In this document: positions 42,404 through 50,456 of the stretch, in pieces
Layout: each line of letters opens with the position of its first letter
How positions within the stretch are numbered: the first letter of the stretch is position 1
NCBI GenBank assembly: GCA_002394685.1
Contig: DGUP01000012.1
Location: 1-64,000, forward strand
Reading direction: 5' to 3'
Length of the DNA: 64,000 nucleotides
Source: Treponema sp. UBA4307
GTDB lineage: Bacteria > Spirochaetota > Spirochaetia > Treponematales > Treponemataceae
Translations under genes and position numbers: made by a program
Notes under the pieces: model-generated
What the model was told of the DNA's origin: nothing
Database searches by the model: none
What the model saw: the letters and a program-made list of their open reading frames with translations, nothing else

Positions 42404-43699
42404 ATGAAACATTCAGTTGCCGCTTTCTTAAGCAGACATAATTTTCCAGTTCACACAGACATTAATACTGTTGTTGAAGCAATGCTTTATGACATGGATC
42501 AGGGGCTTTCAGGTCGTCCTGCAGATGAGGATATGATTCGTACTTATATGAATCCTCCTGAGAAATCAGCAGCAGGAAAATCTGTTATCACAATTGATGC
42601 CGGTGGTACAAATTTCCGTTCGTGTCTTGTTACATTTGACGAATTTGGAAAACCTTCAATCGACTTTATGGAAAAAACAAAGATGCCGGGAGTTGATAAA
42701 GAACTTTCAAAGAAGGAATTTTTTGATAAGTTTGCAGAGAATCTGGAGCATCTTAAGGATAAAGCTGAAAATATAGGTTTCTGTTTCTCTTATCCAATGA
42801 CAATTACTGAAGATGGCGACGGAATCCTTCTTGGTTTTACAAAGGAAGTAAAGGCTCCTGAAGTTGTAGGCTGTCATATTGGTAAAGAACTTTCAAGAGC
42901 TCTTGCAGAACATGGCTGGAAGAAAAATGTTAAGGTAACACTTCTTAATGATACTGTTGCTGCTTTACTTGCCGGTGCCGCTGCTCCGGATGAAGGCAAA
43001 AAGTATTCTTCATATATCGGCTTTATTCTGGGAACAGGTATGAATGGTGCCTACATTCAGAGCGAAGATCCTGCATACAAGAACCTTAAAAAGCAGATTA
43101 TTGTTTGTGAAAACGGTAAGTTTGGAAAAGTTATCCGTTCTGATTTTGACATTGCATTTGATAAAAAGAGCGTAAACCCGGGAACTGCAGTCATTGAAAA
43201 GGAATGTTCAGGTGCATATCTTGGACCTGTTGCTTATGAAATCATTACAAGTGCTGCAAAAGAGGGACTTTTCTCTGAGAAGTTTGCAAATTCCCTCCTG
43301 GAACTTGATGGAATGACACTTATTGAATTAGACAGATTCCTTCATGCCCCATACAGTACAAACAGCATTCTTGGAGCAAAGGCAAAGGACTCTGCTGATG
43401 AAAATGATTACGAAACTCTCTTCCAGCTTCTGGATGCTCTTGTAGAAAGAACAGCCCGCCTTGCAGCTGCAATTCTTTCCGCTCTTGTAATTAAAAGCGG
43501 TAAAGGTGTTAATGCTTCTGAACCTGTATGTCTTCTCTGTGATGGAACTACTTTCTACAAAACATATAAAGTTTTTGGCCGAATTGAAGGTTACCTGGAA
43601 GAAACTCTTGTTAAACAGCGTAATCTCTATTACGAAATCGTAAGCCGTGATAATGACATCACTTTAGGTGCTGCCATTGCAGGTTTGATTGAAAAATAA
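42404..43699 (+). CDS. Hexokinase, eukaryote-like family
   Basis: Phosphorylates glucose or other hexoses with ATP (431 residues). The sequence belongs to the eukaryotic-type hexokinase family rather than bacterial ROK or Glk kinases. It has the phosphate loop IDAGGTNFRSCLVTF near 64-78, the sugar-binding stretch FCFSYPMT, LLNDTVAALLAGA with the catalytic Asp, and IGFILGTGMNGAYI. This is a known treponemal trait. GGGAG lies 5 bases from the ATG. An operator and promoter precede it, and a long inverted repeat separates it from flbB. Its product, glucose 6-phosphate, also leads to the GlgC substrate. Confidence 0.92.
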   Translation: MKHSVAAFLSRHNFPVHTDINTVVEAMLYDMDQGLSGRPADEDMIRTYMNPPEKSAAGKSVITIDAGGTNFRSCLVTFDEFGKPSIDFMEKTKMPGVDKELSKKEFFDKFAENLEHLKDKAENIGFCFSYPMTITEDGDGILLGFTKEVKAPEVVGCHIGKELSRALAEHGWKKNVKVTLLNDTVAALLAGAAAPDEGKKYSSYIGFILGTGMNGAYIQSEDPAYKNLKKQIIVCENGKFGKVIRSDFDIAFDKKSVNPGTAVIEKECSGAYLGPVAYEIITSAAKEGLFSEKFANSLLELDGMTLIELDRFLHAPYSTNSILGAKAKDSADENDYETLFQLLDALVERTARLAAAILSALVIKSGKGVNASEPVCLLCDGTTFYKTYKVFGRIEGYLEETLVKQRNLYYEIVSRDNDITLGAAIAGLIEK

Positions 43700-43706
43700 G
43701 ATTCTT

Positions 43707-43755
43707 TATATATCCCTGTACAACTAAAGTCTCTTAGTTGTACACTCGATATATA
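43707..43755. other. Long inverted repeat between hexokinase and flbB
   Basis: A perfect 11-bp stem, TGTACAACTAA (43717-43727) with TTAGTTGTACA (43734-43744), has a 6-nt loop. It is extended by an outer 8-bp stem, TATATATC (43707-43714) with GATATATA (43748-43755). No T-run follows, and the repeat lies just upstream of the flbB ribosome site (AAGAGG). It fills almost the whole 72-bp gap and could be a factor-dependent terminator, an RNA switch or a protein-binding dyad. Confidence 0.8.
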
Positions 43756-43771
43756 GGATAAGAGGAAAAAA

Positions 43772-44413
43772 ATGGCTCGTCGCACAAGAGTAATTGGAAA
43801 ATCACTTCTTTTATTGCTTCTCATAATTATTTTGATTCTGGCAGGACTACTATGGTTCGACTATCTTGGTGTAATCCAGGCAAAGTCACTTTTTAAGCCG
43901 GTTTATAAGATTCTTAAACTGGAAAGACAGACCTCAGTTTCAGCTTCGTCTCCGGAAGATTTGTCCCTTGCAGATCTTGATAATGACCGATGGGCCAAAA
44001 GACTTTTAGCTCTGGACATACGCTCTCAGGAACTTGATAAAAGAGAGTCTCAGATTGCGGAAAATGAGGAAAATAATGCTCAGATTGCCCAGCAGCTGGA
44101 AGATTTAGAAAAAAGTTTAGATGAAAGAGAAAAAACATTTAACAATGAAGTTCAAAAATACGATGATATAAACAGGAACATCGAAGATATTGTGGCGAAC
44201 CTTGAAGGTATGCAGCCAAAAAAGGCTGTGGATATCCTTGTAGGTATGGATGATCAGTTGATTATTGATGTATTCCGTAAGGCTGATGAAATTCACACAG
44301 CTTTAGGAACTTCTTCAACTGTAGCCTACTGGCTTTCGCTTATGCCGCCTGAAAGGGCAGCTGAAATCAACCGTAAAATGGTCAACAAGCCATTTACCCT
44401 TGAAGAGGATTAA
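43772..44413 (+). CDS. flbB: Periplasmic flagellar protein FlbB
   Basis: FlbB-type protein (213 residues). In spirochetes FlbB is a basal-body/collar component at the motor rim. It has one N-terminal helix (LLLLLLIIILILAGLLWF) and a long coiled coil (about 75-135, with EENNAQIAQQLEDLEKSLDE). A C-terminal MotE-like domain follows (MQPKKAVDILVGMDDQLIID; TVAYWLSLMPPERAAEI). AAGAGG precedes the ATG. Its place before fliK-flgD-flgE matches the conserved spirochete flagellar gene order. Confidence 0.85.
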   Translation: MARRTRVIGKSLLLLLLIIILILAGLLWFDYLGVIQAKSLFKPVYKILKLERQTSVSASSPEDLSLADLDNDRWAKRLLALDIRSQELDKRESQIAENEENNAQIAQQLEDLEKSLDEREKTFNNEVQKYDDINRNIEDIVANLEGMQPKKAVDILVGMDDQLIIDVFRKADEIHTALGTSSTVAYWLSLMPPERAAEINRKMVNKPFTLEED

Positions 44414-44471
44414 TCCGGCTTAAAGTATTAGGGCAATATCTGGTTTTCTAAAAAAAATGGAGGTATTGCTC

Positions 44472-45872
44472 GTGATAACACCAGCAGCGGATTTTGTTGC
44501 AAACAAAGTAAACTTACCCAATTCGCAAGACGTTAAAACTCCACAGACTCAGATTATTCCGGAAAAGAATGGTCAAAACTCTTTTAAGGATATTTTATCT
44601 AAAATTTCCAGGGAAAAATCTGTAAAAGACGATGTTGATTCATCACCAAAAACAAATTCTTCAAAAAAATCTGAGGAAGCAAAATCTAAGGATGAAAAAA
44701 AATCTGTAAAAGCAGATGAAACTTCCCGGATTAACAACAAGGATGTTAAGTCAAAGACTGATGAAATGGATGAAACTGCAGCAGCTGAAAACTATGCAGT
44801 TAACAATTATATTCAGTCTTTCGAAGAAAAGGTTGATGTTGATTCTGTAGCAGAAGAATCTCTTAAATCTGCAGATAAAACTGAATTGTCAGTTAATGCA
44901 GCAGCAGAAGAGGCTCTTTTTTCTCAGAATCCTTCAGTATTTGATCAGGAAGAAAAAAGTACTGGAGACAATCTTGATCTTGAAAATGTGGAACTTGCTT
45001 CTATTGTTGAGAATGTAATTTCTGAAGAACATGAAGAAATTTCAGAAAAACCTGAGATTTCACAGACATTTAATTCAAGCGCAAAAAAAGTCGATTCAAA
45101 ATCAGATTCTAAGATTCAGAAAATATTTGATGAAAATATTGATTTTAATTCTGAAGAAAATATGTCAGAAAAACTGAATCTTTCAGAAGATATTCCTGTT
45201 CAGCAGGCCAATGAAGCTATTCAAATTGTTGATCAGAGAAGTGAAATTCCTGAAGAGAAACTTGAACTTGAATCTACAAAAAATATTAAAGCTGAAATTG
45301 TACAGATAAGGGACAATCAGATTGATGTAACTTATACTTTGCAGAATCAAAGTGCACAAAATATTTTAGCTTCAAATGATCAAACTGCACAGGCGAGTGG
45401 TTCAACATTCCAGCAGATGCTTACACAGCAGATTGGAAGTAATGTACCAGATTTTGTAAAGGCCGGAACAATTATTCTTAAAGATAACAATCAGGGAACA
45501 ATCAACTTAAATTTGAAACCTGAAAGTTTAGGAAATGTTAAGATTAATTTGCAATTATCCGATAAGTCAATTACCGGCGTAATTACTGTATCAAGTAAAG
45601 AGGCCATGGAAGCTTTCAAGCAGAACCTTGACAGCTTTAAGCAGTCCTTCCAGCAGCAGGGATTTGAAAATGCAAACATTACTTTAGCAATGAATGATAA
45701 TGCATCATCAAATAATTTTGCTCAGGGACATGGACAGCAGTCAGCAAATGAGTTTTTTTCAAGAAAAGTTTATTCAGATTATTCCAGCTCTTCTGAAAGC
45801 TTTTCTCTTGAAGAAGACCTTGCTCAGCATTACACAAAGGACAGTGACTACTATATTAATGTAGTTGCTTAG
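44472..45872 (+). CDS. fliK: Flagellar hook-length control protein FliK
   Basis: Secreted molecular ruler controlling hook length and switching export specificity (466 residues). The N-terminal ~300 residues are low-complexity, Glu/Ser/Lys-rich (SREKSVKDDVDSSPK), as usual for FliK. The conserved C-terminal domain is clear at about 340-410 (INLNLKPESLGNVKINLQLS; ITGVITVSSKEAMEAF), ending in a Gln/Asn-rich tail. The GTG at 44472 is preferred because GGAGG (44459-44463) is 8 bases before it; the ATG at 44457 overlaps that ribosome site. flgD follows after about 20 bp. Confidence 0.88.
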   Translation: MITPAADFVANKVNLPNSQDVKTPQTQIIPEKNGQNSFKDILSKISREKSVKDDVDSSPKTNSSKKSEEAKSKDEKKSVKADETSRINNKDVKSKTDEMDETAAAENYAVNNYIQSFEEKVDVDSVAEESLKSADKTELSVNAAAEEALFSQNPSVFDQEEKSTGDNLDLENVELASIVENVISEEHEEISEKPEISQTFNSSAKKVDSKSDSKIQKIFDENIDFNSEENMSEKLNLSEDIPVQQANEAIQIVDQRSEIPEEKLELESTKNIKAEIVQIRDNQIDVTYTLQNQSAQNILASNDQTAQASGSTFQQMLTQQIGSNVPDFVKAGTIILKDNNQGTINLNLKPESLGNVKINLQLSDKSITGVITVSSKEAMEAFKQNLDSFKQSFQQQGFENANITLAMNDNASSNNFAQGHGQQSANEFFSRKVYSDYSSSSESFSLEEDLAQHYTKDSDYYINVVA

Positions 45873-45893
45873 TCAGAGAAGGAGTTCATATTT

Positions 45894-46349
45894 ATGGAAA
45901 TGGATTCAACAGGATTTAATCCAACAATCAGTGCGGAAGACCAGGCAAAACTTAATATGCAGGTCGATGCATACAACAAAACGCTGGTCGTTGAAGGACG
46001 CAAGACTCAGCAGTCGTTGGGCAAGGATGATTTTTTAAAGCTTTTAATTGCACAGCTGTCGAACCAGGATCCAACATCTCCAATGGAGAATACAGAGTTC
46101 ATTGCACAGATGGCTCAATTCTCATCTTTGGAACAGATGACAAATATGAATGCCGAGTTCAGCAAGTTGAATACTACACTTACTTCAAACTCTGCAATGG
46201 GTACTTTGGGTAAGACAGTTGACCTTGATTTGAACGGAGTGACAACTACTGGTGTTGTTACTGCCATTACAGGTGGAGCAAGTCCACAGGTTCAGGTAAA
46301 TGGTATGCTTTTCGATATGAACCGCATTTCAACTGTTTACGATAATTAA
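45894..46349 (+). CDS. flgD: Flagellar hook assembly scaffold FlgD
   Basis: Hook cap protein that guides polymerisation of FlgE (151 residues). The conserved N-terminal segment is GKDDFLKLLIAQLSNQDPTS then ENTEFIAQMAQFSSLEQM, the FlgD family signature. The C-terminal part is short (GTLGKTVDLDLNGVTTTGVV) and lacks the large FlgD Ig-like domain of enteric bacteria, giving the compact spirochete form. It sits between fliK and flgE with short gaps, clearly in one operon. Confidence 0.95.
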   Translation: MEMDSTGFNPTISAEDQAKLNMQVDAYNKTLVVEGRKTQQSLGKDDFLKLLIAQLSNQDPTSPMENTEFIAQMAQFSSLEQMTNMNAEFSKLNTTLTSNSAMGTLGKTVDLDLNGVTTTGVVTAITGGASPQVQVNGMLFDMNRISTVYDN

Positions 46350-46375
46350 TTTTACAAAAGAATGAGGGTAGCTAT

Positions 46376-47767
46376 ATGATGAGATCTTTATATGCTGGTG
46401 TAAGCGGTTTGCAGAATCACCAGACAAGAATGGATGTTATTGGAAACAACATTTCAAACGTAAATACATACGGTTTTAAAAAAGGTCGTGTAGACTTCCA
46501 GGACATGATCAGTCAGCAGATTGCAGGTTCTGCACGTCCTACAGATGAAGTAGGTGGTGTAAACCCTAAGGAAGTTGGATTAGGAATGAGCGTTGCTTCA
46601 ATTGATACCATATTTACTCAGGGAAACCTTCAGTCAACTGGTGTTGCAACTGATATTGCAATTCAGGGTAATGGTTTCTTTGTACTTAAAAAGGGTGATG
46701 AAACATTCTATACCCGCGCCGGTGTATTTGGAATTGATTCTGAAGGAACACTTGTAAATCCTGGCAATGGACTTCGTGTACAGGGATGGATGGCACAGGA
46801 TTATAATGGTGAACAGGTTATTCAGACATCAGCTACACCTACAGATCTGGTTATTCCAGTAGGTCAGAAAGATCCTCCAAAAGCTACAGAACTTGTACAC
46901 TACCTTTGTAACTTGAACAAGAACACTCCTGAAATTCCTGATGATCCAACTCCTCAGCAGATTCAGGAAGGTACACACATGACATCTGTTAAGATTTATG
47001 ACAGCTACGGAAATACTCATATTCTTCAGATGAATTTTAGAAAAGTTCCTGGTCAGCCAAATACATGGCAGGCTACTGTAAATGTTGATAATGAAAACGG
47101 AATTGATTCTGAAACCAGAGTAGGCTATAACACAACTGATGGTGTAGGTAATACATATACACTTCAGTTCAATAATATGGGACGCCTGATTTCAATTACT
47201 GACAGTGCAGGAAATACATCTGGTGAAGCAGGGGATATTATTATGCAGGTTTCTTACAATGTTCCTGATTCAAATCCTGATGCTAACGGAAATCCATATC
47301 GTCAGACTTTTAACTTAAACCTGGGAACTATTGGTTCTATGGACAATACAATTACTCAGGCTGCATCGAAATCAACAACAAAGGCTAACTATCAGGATGG
47401 ATATGCCCTTGGTTATCTTGATAACTTCCATATTGATCAGTCTGGTGTAATCACAGGTGTTTATTCAAACGGTTCTACAAGAACAATTGGTCAGATTGCA
47501 ATGGCTTCATTTACAAACCAGGGCGGTCTTGAAAAGAAGGGTGACAATACATATATAGAATCAACAAACTCTGGAATGGCAAACATTGGTGAATCAAATA
47601 CACAGGGTAAGGGTTCAATGCTGGCTGGTACACTTGAAATGTCTAACGTTGACTTAAGTGAACAGCTTACAGATATGATTGTTACTCAGCGTGGATTTGA
47701 ATCAAACGCAAAAACTATTCAAACCTCAGATTCAATGCTTGAAACTATCATCAACCTTAAGCGTTAA
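46376..47767 (+). CDS. flgE: Flagellar hook protein FlgE
   Basis: Structural subunit of the flagellar hook (463 residues). It has the N-terminal rod/hook signature SLYAGVSGLQNHQTRMDVIG, NNISNVNTYGFKKGR, the central DFHID-type region (GYALGYLDNFHIDQSGVITG) and a C-terminal coiled-coil end (DMIVTQRGFESNAKTIQTSD). Lys165, Cys178 and Asn179 match the residues forming the lysinoalanine crosslink in Treponema denticola FlgE (numbered from the first of two adjacent Met codons). The hook is therefore probably covalently crosslinked. A bidirectional-looking terminator ends the operon. Confidence 0.96.
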   Translation: MMRSLYAGVSGLQNHQTRMDVIGNNISNVNTYGFKKGRVDFQDMISQQIAGSARPTDEVGGVNPKEVGLGMSVASIDTIFTQGNLQSTGVATDIAIQGNGFFVLKKGDETFYTRAGVFGIDSEGTLVNPGNGLRVQGWMAQDYNGEQVIQTSATPTDLVIPVGQKDPPKATELVHYLCNLNKNTPEIPDDPTPQQIQEGTHMTSVKIYDSYGNTHILQMNFRKVPGQPNTWQATVNVDNENGIDSETRVGYNTTDGVGNTYTLQFNNMGRLISITDSAGNTSGEAGDIIMQVSYNVPDSNPDANGNPYRQTFNLNLGTIGSMDNTITQAASKSTTKANYQDGYALGYLDNFHIDQSGVITGVYSNGSTRTIGQIAMASFTNQGGLEKKGDNTYIESTNSGMANIGESNTQGKGSMLAGTLEMSNVDLSEQLTDMIVTQRGFESNAKTIQTSDSMLETIINLKR

Positions 47768-47799
47768 TCTGTAGCTATATAAAAAAAGCTATTCAACTT

Positions 47800-47838
47800 A
47801 TCCGGTTCCAGGCTCATCACTGAAACCGGATTTTTTTT
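47800..47838 (+). terminator. Terminator after flgE
   Basis: ATCCGGTT pairs with AACCGGAT, with CAG/CTG extending the stem, and eight T residues follow on the plus strand. The T-run overlaps the stop codon of the convergent acyl-CoA synthetase gene. Confidence 0.88.
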
Positions 47839-49795
47839 ATTTTTCAAAAAGTTTTGAGATTTGTTTTTTATAGAGTCTGGAAATATTGTGACGCATTAAT
47901 TCGTGTTTAGCATTAATTTCCTGCCCAAGTTCAAATTTTTTCTGCAGAAGAATAAAATTAAACACTCTTTCACAGGTCCTGAATCCTGTTTTTGCATTTA
48001 CCAAAGTATCTATTTCTGTTCGGATAAGATTTTGAATTTCATTAGTTTCCAGAAGGGCTTCGTAGTTATCAAAAACAATTCCGTTTTCTTCAGCATAAGA
48101 AAGAATATTTGCATCATCTGGAACTATAAGGGCCGCAACATATTTTTTATCCTGACCAAGAACAACTGATCTTTCAATATAACTGCTTGAATTAAGAGCT
48201 TTTTCAATAACTGCAGGTTCAATGTTTTCTCCTCCCAGAAGAACGATTGTGTCTTTTGCGCGGCCTACAATCTTTAATTCCTTATCATATGAAATCATTC
48301 CTAAATCGCCGGTGTTGAGCCAGCCGTCTTTGTCAATAATTTCATTTGTTAAGTCATCTCTTTTGTAATAGCCTTTCATAATCTGCCGGCCCCTGACTAA
48401 AATCAAACCTTTTTTGCCAGCTTTAAGAGGCTTGTCACTGGCTATTTGTCCATCTTTTTCCGCAACAATTTTTACATCAAAATCAGGAAATATGACTCCA
48501 ACATTATTGATTCTTGGCCTTTTAGAATTCTTTACTGAGATTACCGGAGCTGTTTCTGTCATTCCATATCCTTCAAGAAGTTTAAAATTAATTGCATTGA
48601 AGAATCTTTCAGTTTCTGGCTGAAGGGCTCCACCTCCTGAAATTGCGGCCCTGAATTTTCCTCCGAACTTTGCCCTGATTTTCGAATAAACAAGTTTATC
48701 TGCGGCAAAATACCCTGGCCATAAAAGACAGAATGGTATAATTCCAATCAAAGTGTCCAGAATGCGGGGAGACCATCTGTAACGGCAGCGCAATCCCTTA
48801 ACAAGAATTTTCATGGAGTAGAAAAGTTTACCGTAAGCTATTGAATATTTGAAAAAAGCTTTTGTAAAAGATGGAAGCTTATTTATTTCCCGGTAAAGGC
48901 CCTGTGCTACAGCTTCCCAGAGGCGGGGAACTGCATTCATCCATTGTGGCTGAATCATCTGCATGTCAGACAGCATTACTGAAGCAATTGGTTTAGAGTA
49001 GGCGAATCCACCTTCCAGAGCAATAACCATATAACAGAATGCCCTTTCAAAAGAATGCCAGATAGGCAGAACAGAAAGCCATAAATCTCCCGACTGCATT
49101 AAGCCTAATGCGGAATGTGCTGATTCACACTGGGCAATCATATTATCATGAGTGAGCTGAACTCCTTTCGGCGTACCTGTAGTTCCCGATGTAAAAATTA
49201 TTGTTGCAAGATCATCTTTTGAAATAGAGTCCATATTCTTTTCTATTTCCATCCAGTCTTCTTTTGTAATCTGGGAACCTTCAGATTCAAGGGTAGAAAA
49301 ATAAATGACACTGATCCCTTTTTCCTTTGCATCCGAAAGCGTTTTTTCATCTGCATGATTAAAAAGAATTGCAGTTTTCAAACAGGGAACTTCTTCAATT
49401 TTTTCCAGAACTTTGTTTAACTGTCTTGCATCTTCAAAAAAAGAAAATTTACAGTCTGCATAATTCAGAATAAACCTCATTTCAATTCCCATGGAATCAC
49501 AGCCTCTTGGAACATCACAGGCTCCCAGAGAAAGAATGGCATAATCTGAAATAAGCCATTCCCTGCGGTTATCACTCATCATGCCGATGTGGTCACCTTT
49601 TTTAACACCAAGTTTTTTAAGGGCCCAGGCAACTTCAATTATATGCTGATAGACTTGAGAATAACTGTATCGAACAAAAATACCGCTTTTATTTTTAACA
49701 GCCTGTAAAGTGTGGTTAGGGATTTTTTTTACTTTATTTCTTAATAATACTGGAATATTTTCTCCCAGTCCTTTCTGGAGTTTTGAATTGTCCAT
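47837..49795 (-). CDS. Long-chain acyl-CoA synthetase (AMP-binding enzyme)
   Basis: Adenylate-forming enzyme (652 residues) that activates fatty acids to acyl-CoA through an acyl-AMP. It has the P-loop ATIIFTSGTTGTPKGVQLTH near residue 200, YGMTETAPVISV near 415, GWLNTGDLGMISYDKEL near 500 and the C-terminal lid (KIVGRAKDTIVLLGGENIEP). A hydrophobic stretch near 330-345 (IIPFCLLWPGYFA) fits the membrane-associated long-chain subfamily. It could serve exogenous fatty-acid use for lipid synthesis. It is a lone minus-strand gene, convergent with flgE. Confidence 0.92.
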   Translation of the reverse strand: MDNSKLQKGLGENIPVLLRNKVKKIPNHTLQAVKNKSGIFVRYSYSQVYQHIIEVAWALKKLGVKKGDHIGMMSDNRREWLISDYAILSLGACDVPRGCDSMGIEMRFILNYADCKFSFFEDARQLNKVLEKIEEVPCLKTAILFNHADEKTLSDAKEKGISVIYFSTLESEGSQITKEDWMEIEKNMDSISKDDLATIIFTSGTTGTPKGVQLTHDNMIAQCESAHSALGLMQSGDLWLSVLPIWHSFERAFCYMVIALEGGFAYSKPIASVMLSDMQMIQPQWMNAVPRLWEAVAQGLYREINKLPSFTKAFFKYSIAYGKLFYSMKILVKGLRCRYRWSPRILDTLIGIIPFCLLWPGYFAADKLVYSKIRAKFGGKFRAAISGGGALQPETERFFNAINFKLLEGYGMTETAPVISVKNSKRPRINNVGVIFPDFDVKIVAEKDGQIASDKPLKAGKKGLILVRGRQIMKGYYKRDDLTNEIIDKDGWLNTGDLGMISYDKELKIVGRAKDTIVLLGGENIEPAVIEKALNSSSYIERSVVLGQDKKYVAALIVPDDANILSYAEENGIVFDNYEALLETNEIQNLIRTEIDTLVNAKTGFRTCERVFNFILLQKKFELGQEINAKHELMRHNISRLYKKQISKLFEK

Positions 49796-49906
49796 TTTTA
49801 TTTCCTGTTTTGTTAATTCTAATTAAAAGATAAGGTATTTTGACATATAGACGAAAAATGTCAATATGATAAAAATAATTTTTGATATATAAAAAAGAAA
49901 ATGGGC

Positions 49907-49940
49907 AAAAAAAAAAGACTGTAACTAAAAGTTACAGTCT
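49907..49940 (-). terminator. Terminator of tRNA-Phe
   Basis: Perfect 10-bp stem AGACTGTAAC/GTTACAGTCT with a 5-nt loop. On the minus strand a run of at least nine T residues follows, directly downstream of the tRNA. Confidence 0.92.
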
Positions 49941-49943
49941 TGA

Positions 49944-50016
49944 TGCCAGCGGTCAGAGTTGAACTGACGACATAAGGATTTTCAGTCCTCCGCTCTACCA
50001 ACTGAGCTACACCGGC
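49944..50016 (-). tRNA. tRNA-Phe (anticodon GAA)
   Basis: The minus strand folds into a full cloverleaf. The acceptor stem is GCCGGTG/CGCTGGC with discriminator A. The D arm is GCTCAGTTGGTAGAGC, the anticodon stem GAGGA/TCCTT has loop CTGAAAA (anticodon GAA), and the T arm is GTCAG-TTCAACT-CTGAC. It is 73 nt long and CCA is not encoded. Confidence 0.95.
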
Positions 50017-50034
50017 ATGTCGTTGATGTTTAAG

Positions 50035-50063
50035 ACTATATATTATTTACAAATTTGTGTCAA
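50035..50063 (-). promoter_or_regulatory. Promoter of tRNA-Phe
   Basis: On the minus strand TTGACA (50058-50063), a 17-bp spacer and TATAGT (50035-50040), about 19 bases upstream of the mature tRNA 5' end. This is the best consensus promoter in the window. Confidence 0.8.
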
Positions 50064-50103
50064 CAGCAAAATTAAAAATTTCTAAATTTTTTTTTAATTT
50101 TTT

Positions 50104-50262
50104 TTAATGTGACCCATATTTCTGCTGAAACTCTTCTTTTGTAATGAATTCCGCAACAATTGATTTATCTTCCTGTTCATTAACAGCAATGATTTCATAT
50201 TCTTTATAGTTTTTCACCAGCCATTCATCGTAAGCTGTCCAGTTTTCAAATTTTTCTGTCAT
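50104..50262 (-). CDS. Small hypothetical protein (52 residues)
   Basis: A short gene with an excellent ribosome site (GGGAGGA, 4 bases before ATG). It encodes a 52-residue soluble protein starting MTEKFENWTAYDEWLVKNY and ending FITKEEFQQKYGSH, with Glu/Lys/Tyr-rich composition typical of a real protein. It lies upstream of the tRNA-Phe promoter on the same strand. No family is recognised. Confidence 0.65.
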   Translation of the reverse strand: MTEKFENWTAYDEWLVKNYKEYEIIAVNEQEDKSIVAEFITKEEFQQKYGSH

Positions 50263-50456
50263 GAATCCTCCCGTAAAAATCTGCTAATTATTAATTTTGT
50301 TAAAATAAAATATAGAACAAATATGGAATTAGGGCAAATATTATATGAAAGTCCGATTCTTAGAAAACTCTAATAATTGTTTTTTCAATTGTAATTTGAA
50401 ATAATTTGAATTAAACTAAAAATTAGTATGAACCTTTAAATTATAAGGAGATAACT

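Noticed and set aside
47903..48169. Plus-strand open frame of 88 codons within the acyl-CoA synthetase gene
   Set aside because: Antisense shadow of a clearly conserved gene.
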